Of a stretch of 64,000 nucleotides of DNA, positions 26,497-37,504 are shown one piece after another (position 1 is the first letter of the stretch; every line of letters starts with the position of its first letter). Source of the DNA: Trissonchulus latispiculum (taxonomy: Eukaryota; Nematoda; Enoplea; Enoplida; Ironidae); contig JASAND010020791.1 in NCBI GenBank assembly GCA_030248195.1, positions 1 to 64,000 on the forward strand. Direction: 5' to 3'. The notes beneath the pieces were generated by a model. It was given only the letters and a program-made list of their open reading frames with translations. It was not told the DNA's origin and ran no database searches. A program made the translations under genes and the position numbers.

Positions 26497-27820
26497 CTAG
26501 AGCTGAAGAAGCAGACAACCAATGAAATTGAACAACTGAAAATTGCTAACTGCGGATCATTTGTTTTATCTTTGTCGTTGTCACTGTGGCTGGTGTGGCA
26601 CTTTCCGCACCGTAAAAGTTTTCGCCGGATAGCATACTGAATTGTTTGATGTTTTCTTTTTTGTTTAACAAATTTGGTGTTTGGTTGTCTTAGGTATCAA
26701 TATATAATTGGATATTGTTGACAGTTAATTATGTTACACTTGTTGAGTAAAAATGGATTTGTGTTAAAGTGCATATTAGGTTTCTCTGATTAGTGGGCGA
26801 GATACCCGTAGGAGAGGAGCTGACTACGAGTAAGTATAGCTGTTTGCTAGTGTGCTACATCCTCAGAAAACCTGCAATTGTACGGAATTCATAGCTTTAT
26901 CACGGTTTTGTTGAGTATGATAGTACGGCAATCGACTTGTACTTTGCTAGCTTGTACTTTACTAGCTTTTTCCTGAAGAGGGTGTTTACGGTGTAGGCTG
27001 GTCTGAACAAGTTAGTTCTGGTTAGATCATACTGAAATTTCCGACCGAATGCTTCGCATCTTTTTGTAGTGCCGGTTAATACCCAGAGTTTACTTTAGCC
27101 GTGAGCTTGGTTCATGGTGCTGTCGTATTGTTTGTTAACGTTGTTTAAGGTGATAGTGGAGTTGTTCTCCAGTCAGCTCTCGTGATAGAGGTCTAGACAG
27201 CTGTGAGCTCCAACTTTTAGAACTAGTAGGCTAGCTAAAATTTTATGTGAGTGTGCTTTAGACGAAGAGTTATGTTAACACCGCAAATCGTAAAAGCGAC
27301 TTAGTTTCGTTTTCTGCGACTCGAGAAATTCGAGATAACTTAGCGGTTCCACAGCGGTTCACCTTGCAGATCGCAGGACTATTTCCGAAAGTACGATTTC
27401 GGTGTGTTAGCTCAGCGTATTCTTAACTTTCATTACAAATTATTGCTTGATTGGTCGAGTTTTAAAATTTTGAGCGGTAGGCGGATAAAACAAGACCTTT
27501 GGTAAGGCACTATTTTTGCTGGCGTGAACAACGCTTAGTGTTGAACGACTCTACCTAACCAAGCAGACAGCTCTTTTTATTAGGGGTTCAACAAGAGCGA
27601 TTTCTACAAGTTCATTTACCCTAGTTTTATCTTGTGAACACAAATCTGTAGTGTTGTTTCAGTCGCCTTCAGTTTGAATGGTTTCAATACTAGGTTTCTG
27701 TTTCTACAAGTTTTCGTTTTTGGTTACACCGAAAAGATTCCCGAATAAGAATGCAAAATTTTTTCAAATTGTCTGAAATAAGAATGGGCGAATGAATCAA
27801 CGTTACCGTAATGTTAAAAT
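26497..27820. other. eEF1A 3' UTR and intergenic space
   Basis: No open frame of note. The first part is presumably the eEF1A 3' UTR. On the minus strand an AATAAA (TTTATT at 27576-27581) lies about 240 bp beyond the stop of the tetraspan gene and could be its poly(A) signal. Nothing else is recognised. Confidence 0.45.
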
Positions 27821-28438
27821 TTACGAATAATATGGATGGGGTCGAATGCTTCTTCTTGTTCGGTGAGTCTTAATACAAGCGTGCCATATACTTAGGATTA
27901 GACACAGGAAAAGTCCTAGGCAGGCAAGGATGGCACACCAGAGCGCATCGTTGATTTTTCGTTTAAAATCGGCCCACGAATGGACGGCTCGCAGCTCCTG
28001 GAACCGAACGGCAAAGGAACTGAGTCGGCCTTGGGCAAATATGCAAATGAGGCCGGCCAGATTGACCACGAAGGCAACGAAGCAAAATATGGGAAGGGCT
28101 TGGGATACCTCAGCATCACAGCAGCAACAGAAACAGGTCATACAGCAGGACCAGAACGTGGCAATCAGGCAAACTATTGCAGCAATACAGTACAGCACGA
28201 CTGCACTTCGTTCGTAGTCCAGCATATTTTGCCAAACGTGTTTGAGGCAAACCTGGCCCTGTTTAAGACAGGCCGTGGTTGAAATGGTCCAGTTAACAAC
28301 GGTGGCCAAGTTGTGCTCATCCTTGGCGCTTTGGTGAGGAATATAGTGGCGTACTGTGGAATAAGTGGCTGCAAAAATGGTCAACGTTGAAGCAATTAGC
28401 AATATGTTAAGCAAATTTACCAGTAAACAACTGCACAT
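27821..28438 (-). CDS. Single-exon four-pass membrane protein, family unknown
   Basis: An intact intronless frame of 205 codons on the minus strand from ATG 28438. A TTG start three codons earlier is also open, but an in-frame stop lies just upstream, so the ATG is preferred. The protein has four hydrophobic segments: near residues 3-25 (CLLVNLLNILLIASTLTIFA), 79-102 (VVLYCIAAIVCLIATFWSC), 114-138 (LPIFCFVAFVVNLAGLICIFA) and 167-187 (LWCAILACLGLFLCLILSIW). The loop between segments 1 and 2 has two cysteines, and a cysteine cluster (CCMTCFCCCC) follows segment 2. The tail is basic and His/Tyr-rich. The layout, with both termini probably cytoplasmic, recalls claudin/PMP22-like or other tetraspan families, but I see no diagnostic W-GLW-C-C motif, so no function is assigned. 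Absence of introns may mean a retrocopy origin or simply a small gene. Confidence 0.7.
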   Translation of the reverse strand: MCSCLLVNLLNILLIASTLTIFAATYSTVRHYIPHQSAKDEHNLATVVNWTISTTACLKQGQVCLKHVWQNMLDYERSAVVLYCIAAIVCLIATFWSCCMTCFCCCCDAEVSQALPIFCFVAFVVNLAGLICIFAQGRLSSFAVRFQELRAVHSWADFKRKINDALWCAILACLGLFLCLILSIWHACIKTHRTRRSIRPHPYYS

Positions 28439-28447
28439 TACAAGCAA

Positions 28448-29393
28448 CTTGTCTATTCAGCACTACATTAGTACACTATTGAAAGTTTCGAAGGGGCCCC
28501 TTGTAGCTATCACGAGGAGACATGACTTTTAACAGAGCCGTAAAACTATTAAATGAATTAGGCTTCCTTTATAACAGCTGTAGAGGCACTAAACTCTAGT
28601 GTTGTACTTTGAAAAAAAGAGTTACTCATAGTTTCGTTTTCGCGAAAGAAAAAACTGGATAACAATGACTGTAGGACCGTTCGCTTAGCGAATCGTGGGG
28701 TTACTGTGAAGTGTTTCTGTGAAAAAAGCAAGTTTCCATTCATTCATTAGCTAGCATTCTTTCGCTCAAAATGTGAAAGTGGACAATCCTCCAAGTAATT
28801 CGACAAAGTTTTTTCGGAACGCGATACGATTAAAGAAGTCTCTACGTACGTACATGTCTGACGAATTCAGTCAAGGAATGGCTAGTTCAAGCAGTGCTCT
28901 GTTTCTTATTCCTCCTCCTTACTTAAATTTCGATTCGATGGAGAAAAAGTAAAGTCGAATAATATATCGAATAATAAGTGGCAAATCTCAAAACAAGAAA
29001 GATCAATTACTTGACTTGATCTGGATGTGCGCTTACGTTAGCTTATCTACGATGACTGTAAAGGTCTCAACAGATACTTTTTATATGCAGGAGGTGAAAC
29101 GGTGACCAAAAGTGGAAAAAACTAGGAGCACACTTATGCTCGTTCGTTATATTTTCATGCCGGCGGATTCATTTCACATTTCTTGGAAAATCTCCGAAAA
29201 TGTACGATAAAAAAGTGTATACGTATGCTGAAGTTTCTGGCTCAGTTCATACGTATATAACTCATTTCGGTAATTTTTCCAAGTAAAATTATGTTCCACG
29301 TGTTCAAACTAATTAGCCACCCTAGAACATTCAAGTATGGCCTTTGACCGTTTTTGAAAATATGGAAATAGCTGTAGTTTGTTTATTCATGTT
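28448..29393. other. Intergenic, nothing recognised
   Basis: AT-rich sequence upstream of the tetraspan gene, presumably containing its promoter. No element ends, RNA gene or credible open frame is seen. Confidence 0.4.
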
Positions 29394-29714
29394 TCACTTA
29401 ACAGACCATCTCACCGAATCAACCAGTTCTCGCAGTTTATCTTTGTGGTTCCATCCCATCGACCCAAGACCATCACCAAAGTAGTTCACAGGCGCAAAAG
29501 CGTCCTCTAAAATGTCACTACAGTTTGGGTTAGAATTCAAACATAAGCTTGGTTCGATTGTTTGCGTCCCAGTTGCTGCATCAGTTGACAGGTGCCAAAG
29601 TGGCACTTTTTTGTTTGGTTTTTTCTGTTGCAATGTTGTTGAGCTGAATCTGGTCATTGAGACTGAGTCCATCCATATAGGTAGTGTCAGGACCGAACTG
29701 TTAAAATGTAGCAT
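29394..29714 (-). CDS. Hypothetical 106-aa open frame
   Basis: An ATG-started frame of 106 codons beginning MLHFNSSVLTLPIWMD. The composition is mixed and not low-complexity: a Ser/Thr/Gln-rich first half, a middle with CLNSNPNCSD, and a charged end KDKLRELVDSVRWSVK. No signal peptide, membrane segment or known motif is clear. It could be a last exon of an unseen minus-strand gene or chance. It does not overlap the recognised elements. Confidence 0.25.
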   Translation of the reverse strand: MLHFNSSVLTLPIWMDSVSMTRFSSTTLQQKKPNKKVPLWHLSTDAATGTQTIEPSLCLNSNPNCSDILEDAFAPVNYFGDGLGSMGWNHKDKLRELVDSVRWSVK

Positions 29715-30111
29715 AAATACGCTACTATATAATAGTGCAGTGTAATGTTGGAGGAGGAAAAAAGAACAGAAATAATTTGGTGTCGCCTGGAAAAAACCCT
29801 AAAAACGGTTTGGGCAGGCAAAAACGAAGAAACTCCTCAAAATGTCGGGGGTTGTTCCTCACTATATTGTTCCTTACCACACGCTATGAAAATGGTAATT
29901 TGAAGAATGATTTAGTATATACATAATTTTGTTTGATGATAGGGGTCTTATCTCGATTACCCCCCCCCCACCACTCAAAATCCCTAAACTTGACCAAATG
30001 AACTAAAATTTGGTGTTGGTATGTTTTCGACCACGCTGAGTTCAAATATCGCAAAATTTTTCGATTTCACGAAATTTGATTTTTTCGATTTCTAAGGGGG
30101 GACCAAGGGGA

Positions 30112-30887
30112 CAGTGATGGAACCGGGTCACTTAGGCTTGACCCGGTGACCCGGTAGATCCCTGACCCGGTGACCCGGTGACCCGGTTTTCCAGAAAATT
30201 CCAAAATCTGCAAAAAATTTTTGATTTTGCCTAAGAACGCTAAATTTTTGGCTTCCGTGTTCCATCTCCACCCCGAAAAGAATAACTATGACATACATAC
30301 ATTCGCTGTAGGTTTTTTAAAATGCATTTGATGGTAGCTGTAGCTTTTTCTAAATTAATGCGATTTTAATTGCATCACCAATTTATCCGATAATTTTGTA
30401 GTTCTAATATTATATGTCACTAATATGTCTAATATCTAACATGTCTAACATTTGTCCATTAACACGGAGCATATACTTTAAAAATTTGGTTTTTCATTAT
30501 GTATTGTGTTAAATTAAATTAAATTAAATTGTTCACTTACTTCAACGTTTACCTTGGTTTCGAAAACAATCTGAAAAACATATTCTACTGAATACAGTTC
30601 TGCAATAATCATAAAACCTATAAAAGCTAGACAATAATTTGCCAGAGACAGACAGATTCAAATAACATCAAGCTGCGAAAATGCTCAAGACTAAAATATA
30701 GAAAAAACAAATTAATATTGGACATTGAACAAAAATTTAAGCTAAAATTTTAGCTTGTTAAGTCAAAAATTTCAAAAATTTGAGGTAAAAAACAGAAAAC
30801 CGGGTCAAGACCGGGTCGAAGCTCTTGACCCGGTGACCCGGTCCAAAAAGTGACCCGAACTGACCCGGTGACCCGGTTCCATCTCTG
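30112..30887. mobile_element. hAT-like element with GGTGACCC repeats, nested copy 1
   Basis: 776 bp with ends CAGTGATGGAACCGGGTCA and the inverse CAGAGATGGAACCGGGTCA, flanked by a perfect 8-bp duplication CAAGGGGA (30104-30111 and 30888-30895). Both ends carry tandem CCCGGTGA repeats. CAG ends with an 8-bp duplication suggest hAT. It is inserted in a GACCAAGGGGAACT motif of the host foldback. Confidence 0.82.
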
Positions 30888-31210
30888 CAAGGGGAACTGA
30901 AAAATTTTTTGTCTTCGATTTTGCTGAAGAGATGTATATAGGGGTTTTCGGGGTCGTTTCGATTCAGCTTTTTGTTAGCTCAGTATAAGCTAAAGATTTA
31001 AGTTTAAGATGTAAGCTTATACTGAGCTAACGGAAAGCTGAATCGAAAAATGGACTTCAGATTCGTGTTCTACGACCCCGAAAACCCCCTATAAACATCT
31101 TTTCAGCAAAATCGAAGACAAAAAATTTCGGTTTCCCTTGGTCCTCCGATAGAAATCGAAAACAAGTAACCCCTAAAAGGGGTAAAATTCCTTCCGTAGT
31201 ATGGGAGGAA

Positions 31211-31975
31211 CCTGTGATAGAACTAGTTTGGAACCGGGTCACTCAGGCTTGAACCGGTGACGTGTTTGACCCCACTGAGCTCTGACCAGGTGACCCGGTG
31301 ACCCGGTTTTCCAGAAAATTTAAAAATCTGAAAAATGTTTGATTTGGCCTAATAACACTAATTTTTTGCATTCCGTGGTCCATCCCCATCCCGAAAAGAA
31401 CAATTACGACACAATTTGCTCTAGTATTTTTTAAAAAAATATTTAATAAGACTGCAGCAGTTTGTAAATTAATACAGGAATAAGGTGGCAAAACCATTAA
31501 ATTATATGTCTGCAAAATTTTGCAGTGTCTAATATGCTTAAAACCACTGAGCACTTCAGAAACTTGGTTTTTTGTATTGCGTAATTTGTTCAGTTATCTT
31601 CAAATTTACCCAGTTGGCAAAAGTAAACTGCAGACAAACCATATAGTTTTAAATTGATTTGTGCAGTATTTATATAGCTACAATAATCATGAAACTAAAA
31701 TAGCTCACGAATAACCTTCTGGAAGCCAGATTTAAATATGTAAGTTCGGGCTGCGACAATGCTCAAGAGCAGAGTAAAATATAAGAAAGAAGCTAATTAA
31801 CGTCAAACATCGAACGGATACATATAAACCTGAAACCTTGGCAAACCAAATATTTCTGAAGTTTGAGGCAAATTAGGAAAACAGGTGAATCTGAAGGTCT
31901 TGACCTGGTGGCCGGTGATCCGGTACAAAGGGAGACTCCAACTGACCCGGTGACCAGGTGACCCGGTTCCATCGC
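31211..31975. mobile_element. hAT-like element with GGTGACCC repeats, nested copy 2
   Basis: A second, more diverged copy of 30112-30887. It contains GGAACCGGGTCAC at 31230, the shared interior (CCAGAAAATT, CCCGAAAAGAACAATTA) and the right end CCCGGTTCCATCGCTG. The left end is decayed (CTGTGATAGAAC plus extra bases) and the target duplication is not exact, so borders are approximate. Confidence 0.65.
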
Positions 31976-32806
31976 TGGGGAACAACTTGCCACTGACTTC
32001 CAGAGGCCGTAAGCATTGACCTGCCTTATATTTGCTTATACACAATATGATGAAATCCTGAAGACCTAAGTTTAAGCCAAAGACCTTGTTTTAACCATTA
32101 ATTTATATATGCAGATTTGCAAGGACTATTGTCCAACTTGAATGGTCACAATCAATTGTCACTTGAATGAATGGTTAGGTTTATGACGGTTGTAAGCTAC
32201 GCCACATTTCGAAATGGCTGGTGAAAAACCATCGGCTTTGTTGCTGTCCAGGCTAGGCTGCCCTCTTACACGTTTCATTTCCAACTGAAATTCTTTACCT
32301 CACTTACTAATCTAATTTGCATAATCAAGGTTTTCTTCCAATGTTATTAGAAATCTGTAACTGCCAAAGGGGGGGCTCTGATAATATGTTTCCTCCATAA
32401 TTTCAAATTTCGATTCCAACATACTTAGCTTTTTTAAAAAGTTAGAAATAAGTAAATGGAATTCAAATGAAAGTCACCCAATATTTTCACTGTCGACAAG
32501 CTAATTCAAAAGTAACCTTCCAATATTACACCCCCCTTCCGAAAAAACTTTTACAGCTAGGTCTACGTGCTAATCATACTGAACGACTCAAACCATACTT
32601 ACAATTGCACACTATTTTGGGGTTGACCCATTACAAAGATTCCGCCTCCGGCGGAATAAAAATCGAATTTCGCGAAATCGAAAAATTTTGCGATATTTGA
32701 ACTCAGCGTGGTCGAAAACATACCCACACCAAATTTTAGCTCATTTGGTCAAGTTTTAAGGATTTTGAGTGGTGGGGGGCGTAATCGAGATAAGACCCGA
32801 TGATAG

Positions 32807-35800
32807 TACGTACGTATGCGCTGTTATTCTTGTGCGTTTCAGCTATCGTGGTTCTTTAGGATTTTCTCCCCTCAACAAAACTTTTACACCGATTAATTTA
32901 TTGCGATGAGGCAAGTATATTGCAGGCCAATATAGATTCAATTATTATTTATCTAGGCGACGGTAACAGCAAAAATAACTACCATTCTTGCTCGCACACG
33001 CACAAAATCACGAACAGAATTGAATTTGGAGAAGGGGGGCATAATTTTTAAACGGGATTAGGTGCTATAATATGACTAATCGAATTTTACTCCGATTGGT
33101 TTGGCTCCGGGCCCATACAAAAAAGCGAGCGCGGAAGCGGACTTGTGAATAACTTGTCGTTCCCACTTTTTTGCACGGTGCTATGAAAGAAATCGGTCGG
33201 AGACCACTTTTGCTAACCGGCCAAGGAGTTCCGAAGCCTGCCCAAACATACGTACACACAAATACCTGCGTGCGTATACGCTCTCAGTAAGCAGTGGAAA
33301 GGGGACAGATCACAAGGCCATGAGAGAGAGCAGCCAATGACAGGATATTTTCTAAAGCTCCAGATTCGTCCAAGAAGTCTGAAAAAATCTGTGAAGATGA
33401 AGTCGGGTTCGAAGACGCCTTGTTCAAACTTCTTCTCTACCTAAAACCACATAACCCGTGTCTTTCAGTTCGGAGGTGGTCTATTTCCAGTTTGAAGGAA
33501 GACCCCTAAAAATTCCAAAGCTTTAGTGAGTCTACCCCACAATATGCAAACATAGCAATTATTACAAATTTAAGCCAAAAAGCATTGAACAAATTGCAAT
33601 TATTTGCTTAAAATGTGTAATGTTTGGTCAAAACTCTTGTTCCCTTACTGAGGAAGTCTTCCCTTTTTTTGCGATCTCGGAGGGCTAGAGGACACTAACT
33701 ATATATTTATTATTGATTATTATATACTAATGATTATTAATTATTAACTATTTATCTACACTTCGGCTCCCGCCAGCTGGCCTGCTTCACCCATTTGGTT
33801 ACGGTAGATTAGACAGCAATTTGTAATTGCCACATTGTGTTGACAGAATCACATTCTTGAACATTTATAACATTTTACTGTTCGATTAACCTTTACATTA
33901 TCAACTTGACAGGGCAAATAAGGAGTTTTTTACAGTTTGGCAAAAAAACCAGCTGTGCAGGCTGTTAGAATGGAATGAAAGTTATTACGTATTTTTATTT
34001 TTTACCAATACAATTACATACTATTAGTTTTATTGTAATTGTGTTTTGAGTGACATCTTTGTTGGACATTAGTTTTTATTTCGGTTTTTCAAATTTCATT
34101 TCCGACTTATATTCGTATGTATGTAAGTATGATAACTCTATATTAAGATAGAACATAGGTGTACATATATACATATTATGTTCATCTACCGTTCATCTGT
34201 TACCTTTTTTCTATTTTTTTGAACGCTTAAATTTTACTGCATTCAAAATAATGTCTCAAAGGTCGTATAATGGAATGTTTTTAGACATTTGCAGAAAAAT
34301 GTTTGACAAAACACGTATATACGTACGTATATATGTATTTTCGTAATAAAAAAACTGTGTTTAATTTTGTTTTCATGGTTTATATTGACTGCTCCTACTG
34401 CGCCTACATTTTAGTCTGCAATTTAATCGCAGTGTGTAAAAGCAACACAAAGGGGGCATTAAATATCGCAGTTGGGAAAGGCGACTTTCTCAAAAATACG
34501 TACGTTATTGCATGAATGGTATATATTTTGTATATACTGGATACGTACGTACTAATATATACTCATGTTTCATATATGTACATCCGTATTTATACAGTGC
34601 TCATATATACGTACATTATAAGAGACGAAACACTGCCTATCTGCTAGATAAAATAACTAGAGGGGGGCTTTGGAAGTTGTTGCAAAAACCTGCAAAATTT
34701 GCAGTCTTTTTTGCAGAGTGCATCAGGCAATTTAGAGGCCCGGGGGTTGTTCCCTCATGAGAAACGCATTTCAGCAACTGGGAGAAGGGGGACTCGTATG
34801 CAACATTTTCTGCAATTTTCGTTAAGGAGAGTTCCCCCACCGACTTGAGTGTGTGTTAGTTTGAAGGCTTTCCCGGGAATCAATACAGCCAGAGTAGGCC
34901 TTAGCAGAAGTGCATTTCAACATTAGTAGATGTGAACGTTACTGGTGGGCCTTGAGACGGGGCTAGGAACTATACTATACACGTTTGGGGGAGAATTCGT
35001 ATACTACACCATAGATTATATATATAGATGCCTTTGGAGTTTGAACAGTCAGCGAAACGGATTGTGCGATATTCGTACAAGGATTATATATATAAAATAG
35101 TGTGTTTTTCAGGAAAGAGCAATTTCTAAAAATAAGGTATATATATGGTATGGGTTAGTTGGATGTAGGGAAATAACCCGAAAACAGGAACATATTTCAG
35201 GTGGACGGGTTTCAACTAAGTGGTAAATTTTAAAACAATTTTAAAAATTGTATAATTTTAATAACCTAAAATGTTATTGTTTTATATAACTATAAATTTT
35301 AGTTCTGTGCACAGTTTATGTATATACCCTGTTTTCTGACTAGCACTATTTTCTTGTGTATTCTTTTGAATCTTTACTCTGAGAATCAGGTAAGTATCAT
35401 CAGCTCAGAAGGCAAACTCACCTATTTTTCTATTTTCATTTATTTTATTTTAATTATACATTTGATAAACTTTTCCTTCAAGATGGAAGATTTTGAACGC
35501 GTTCACGTGTAACTCCGCCCACCGGGTTACGGTAGCAGGAAGTCAGCCAAAGCTAGACTTATACTGACACCGGAGACGGCTAGTAGGGAATAAGTCCTAC
35601 AAGGAAATGTTGAAAAAAATTTTCACCAATATTTACCGGGCTCTACTACTCCAAACTTTGAATTTGACCAATATAAAAATTGGCGTGAATATAGTTTTGA
35701 ATTCGTATCCGATGCATACGCCTCCCTCAGTGTTCTAAATAACTAAACTTGATCAATGGAGTTCAATTTTGTATGGCTATATTTGCGAACACGCTGAGCT

Positions 35801-35980
35801 CTTTCGATTTTTAATCTTTATTTTCTTCAAATTTTTTCGATTTACATGAGGATCGGAAACTAGTCGGCCTCGATTTTGATGAGAAGGGGATTTTCGAAAT
35901 AGCAGAACACGAATGTGAAGTCTACTTTTCAATTCTGCTTTGTGTTAGCTCAATGTGCTAACGATGTAAGCTTTGGAGAT
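32807..35980. other. AT-rich intergenic, no gene supported
   Basis: About 3 kb with many TATATA/TACGTA tracts, mainly 34120-35140, and short unconvincing open frames. A few blocks at 35700-35960 (CGAACACGCTGAGCTC, GATGAGAAGGGGATTTTCG) look like degenerate family F material. No RNA gene or element ends are recognised. Confidence 0.4.
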
Positions 35981-35988
35981 GAGCATTT

Positions 35989-36652
35989 GGATCAAGTAAA
36001 CAATTCCCCCCCCCAAATTCACAAGTAAACTATCTCCGCCCCCCAACGCTTTGTCTCACTAAAAACTTGACCCAATTGGTTAAAACTTCATGTGGGTGCA
36101 TTCCAACACATGTCTGATTGATTGGTTACAAAATTTTAAAATTTTAAAAATTTTAAATTTTTAAGTTTTTTAAGGGGGGATCAAGGGGAACAAAAAATTT
36201 TTGTCTCCGATTTTGCTGAAAAGTTTTATATAGGGGTTTTCTGTGTCGTAGAACACGAATCTGAAGTCCATTTTTCGATTCAGTTTTTCGTTAGCTCAGC
36301 ATAAGCTTACATCTTAAGCTTAAATCTTTAGCTTATACTGAGCTAACGAAAAGCTGAATCGAAAAACGGACTTCAGATTCGTGTTCTACAGCCCTGGAAA
36401 CCCGTGTATACAACTTTTCAGCAAAATCGGAGACAAAAAAGTGTTTGGTTCCCCTTGGTCCCCCCTTAAAAAAGTTAAAAATTTAAAATTTTTAAAATTT
36501 CAAAAATTTCATTACCAATCAAGCAAATATATGTTGGAATGTACACACACAAAATTTGAGCTAAATTGGTCAAGTTTTGAGAAAGTTAGAATCAAGTAAA
36601 CTATCTCCCCCCCCCCCAATTGAGGATGGGGGGGAGATTGTTTACTTGATCC
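35989..36652. mobile_element. Foldback family F, copy 2
   Basis: 664 bp with ends GGATCAAGTAAACAAT and a perfect 8-bp target-site duplication GAGCATTT (35981-35988 and 36653-36660). Nearly the whole element is an inverted repeat centred near 36320. The core is the palindrome TTCGTTAGCTCAGCATAAGC ... inverse, flanked by GAACACGAATCTGAAGTCC and GACCAAGGGGAAC-type blocks. Confidence 0.85.
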
Positions 36653-36659
36653 GAGCATT

Positions 36660-37420
36660 TCGACCCGTCGGCCCGGGCCGGGATCAAAGAAACAATCCCC
36701 CCTAAAGGGGACCAAGGGACCCCAAAAAATTTTTGTCATTGATTTTGCCGATACATTGTATACAGGGCATTTCTGGGGTACCCTATTTCTGTGTCGTTGA
36801 AAACGAATCTGAAGTCGTTGAACACGAATCTGAAGCCAGTGTCTCGATTCAGCTTTTTATTAGTTCAATATAAGCTCACATCTTTATTACTTTAGCTTAT
36901 ATCTAGCTAACGAAAAGCTGGATCGAAAAACGGTTTTCAGATTCATGTTCAGCTGCCCTGAAAACCCCCATATACATCTTTTGAACAAAATTGGAGACAA
37001 AAATGTTTTGGTCAAAAAACTTGGAAAACTTAAAAATTTAAAATTTTCAAAATTTTGAAATTTTATTACCAATCAATCAGAAATGTGCTCAAATGTATCC
37101 ATACCAATTTTGAACTAAATCGGTTGAGTTTTGCGTACAGTAGTTACGCGCAGGTGTGCGTTTGCCTTAGTATCGCCCAATGTTTCGGCAAAATCGATGA
37201 CAAAATTTATGGTTTCCCTCCCCTTGGTCCCCCCATAAAAAACTTAAAAATTTAAACTTTAAGATTTTAAAATTTTATTACCAATCAATCAGATGTGTTG
37301 GAATGCACTCACACAAAGATTGTGCAAATTGGTTAGTTAGTTTGCATCAAATACTAATAGTAATAATCTCCCTCCCCCCCAATTGAGGCTGGGTGGGAAG
37401 TTGTTTACTGTATCCTCCTG
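36660..37420. mobile_element. Foldback family F, copy 3 (degenerate)
   Basis: It shares the core palindrome (near 36845-36930, AGCTTTTTATTAGTTCAATA and inverse), the GAACACGAATCTGAAG arms and a CCCCCCAATTGAGGCTGGG end block like copy 2. The outer ends are not well matched and no target duplication is found, so borders are approximate. Confidence 0.6.
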
Positions 37421-37504
37421 CCGACATCCATTGGTTGGCGTGCCGGGTCGAGAAATTTTTCACTGCGGGCCGGTGCGGGCCGAAACGGACCGCATTGACT
37501 CTAA

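Larger units (their letters stand above)
29943..32798. mobile_element. Foldback family F, copy 1 (with two nested elements)
   Basis: 2856 bp with inverted ends GGGTCTTATCTCGATTAC and a perfect 8-bp target-site duplication GATGATAG (29935-29942 and 32799-32806). Inverted arms of about 130 bp include CTCAAAATCC, ACTAAAATTTGGTG and TTTTCGACCACGCTGAG. The family core palindrome (CAGCTTTTTGTTAGCTCAG ... inverse) lies at about 30957-31045. Two copies of another element are nested inside, at 30112-30887 and about 31211-31975. No coding capacity. Confidence 0.83.
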
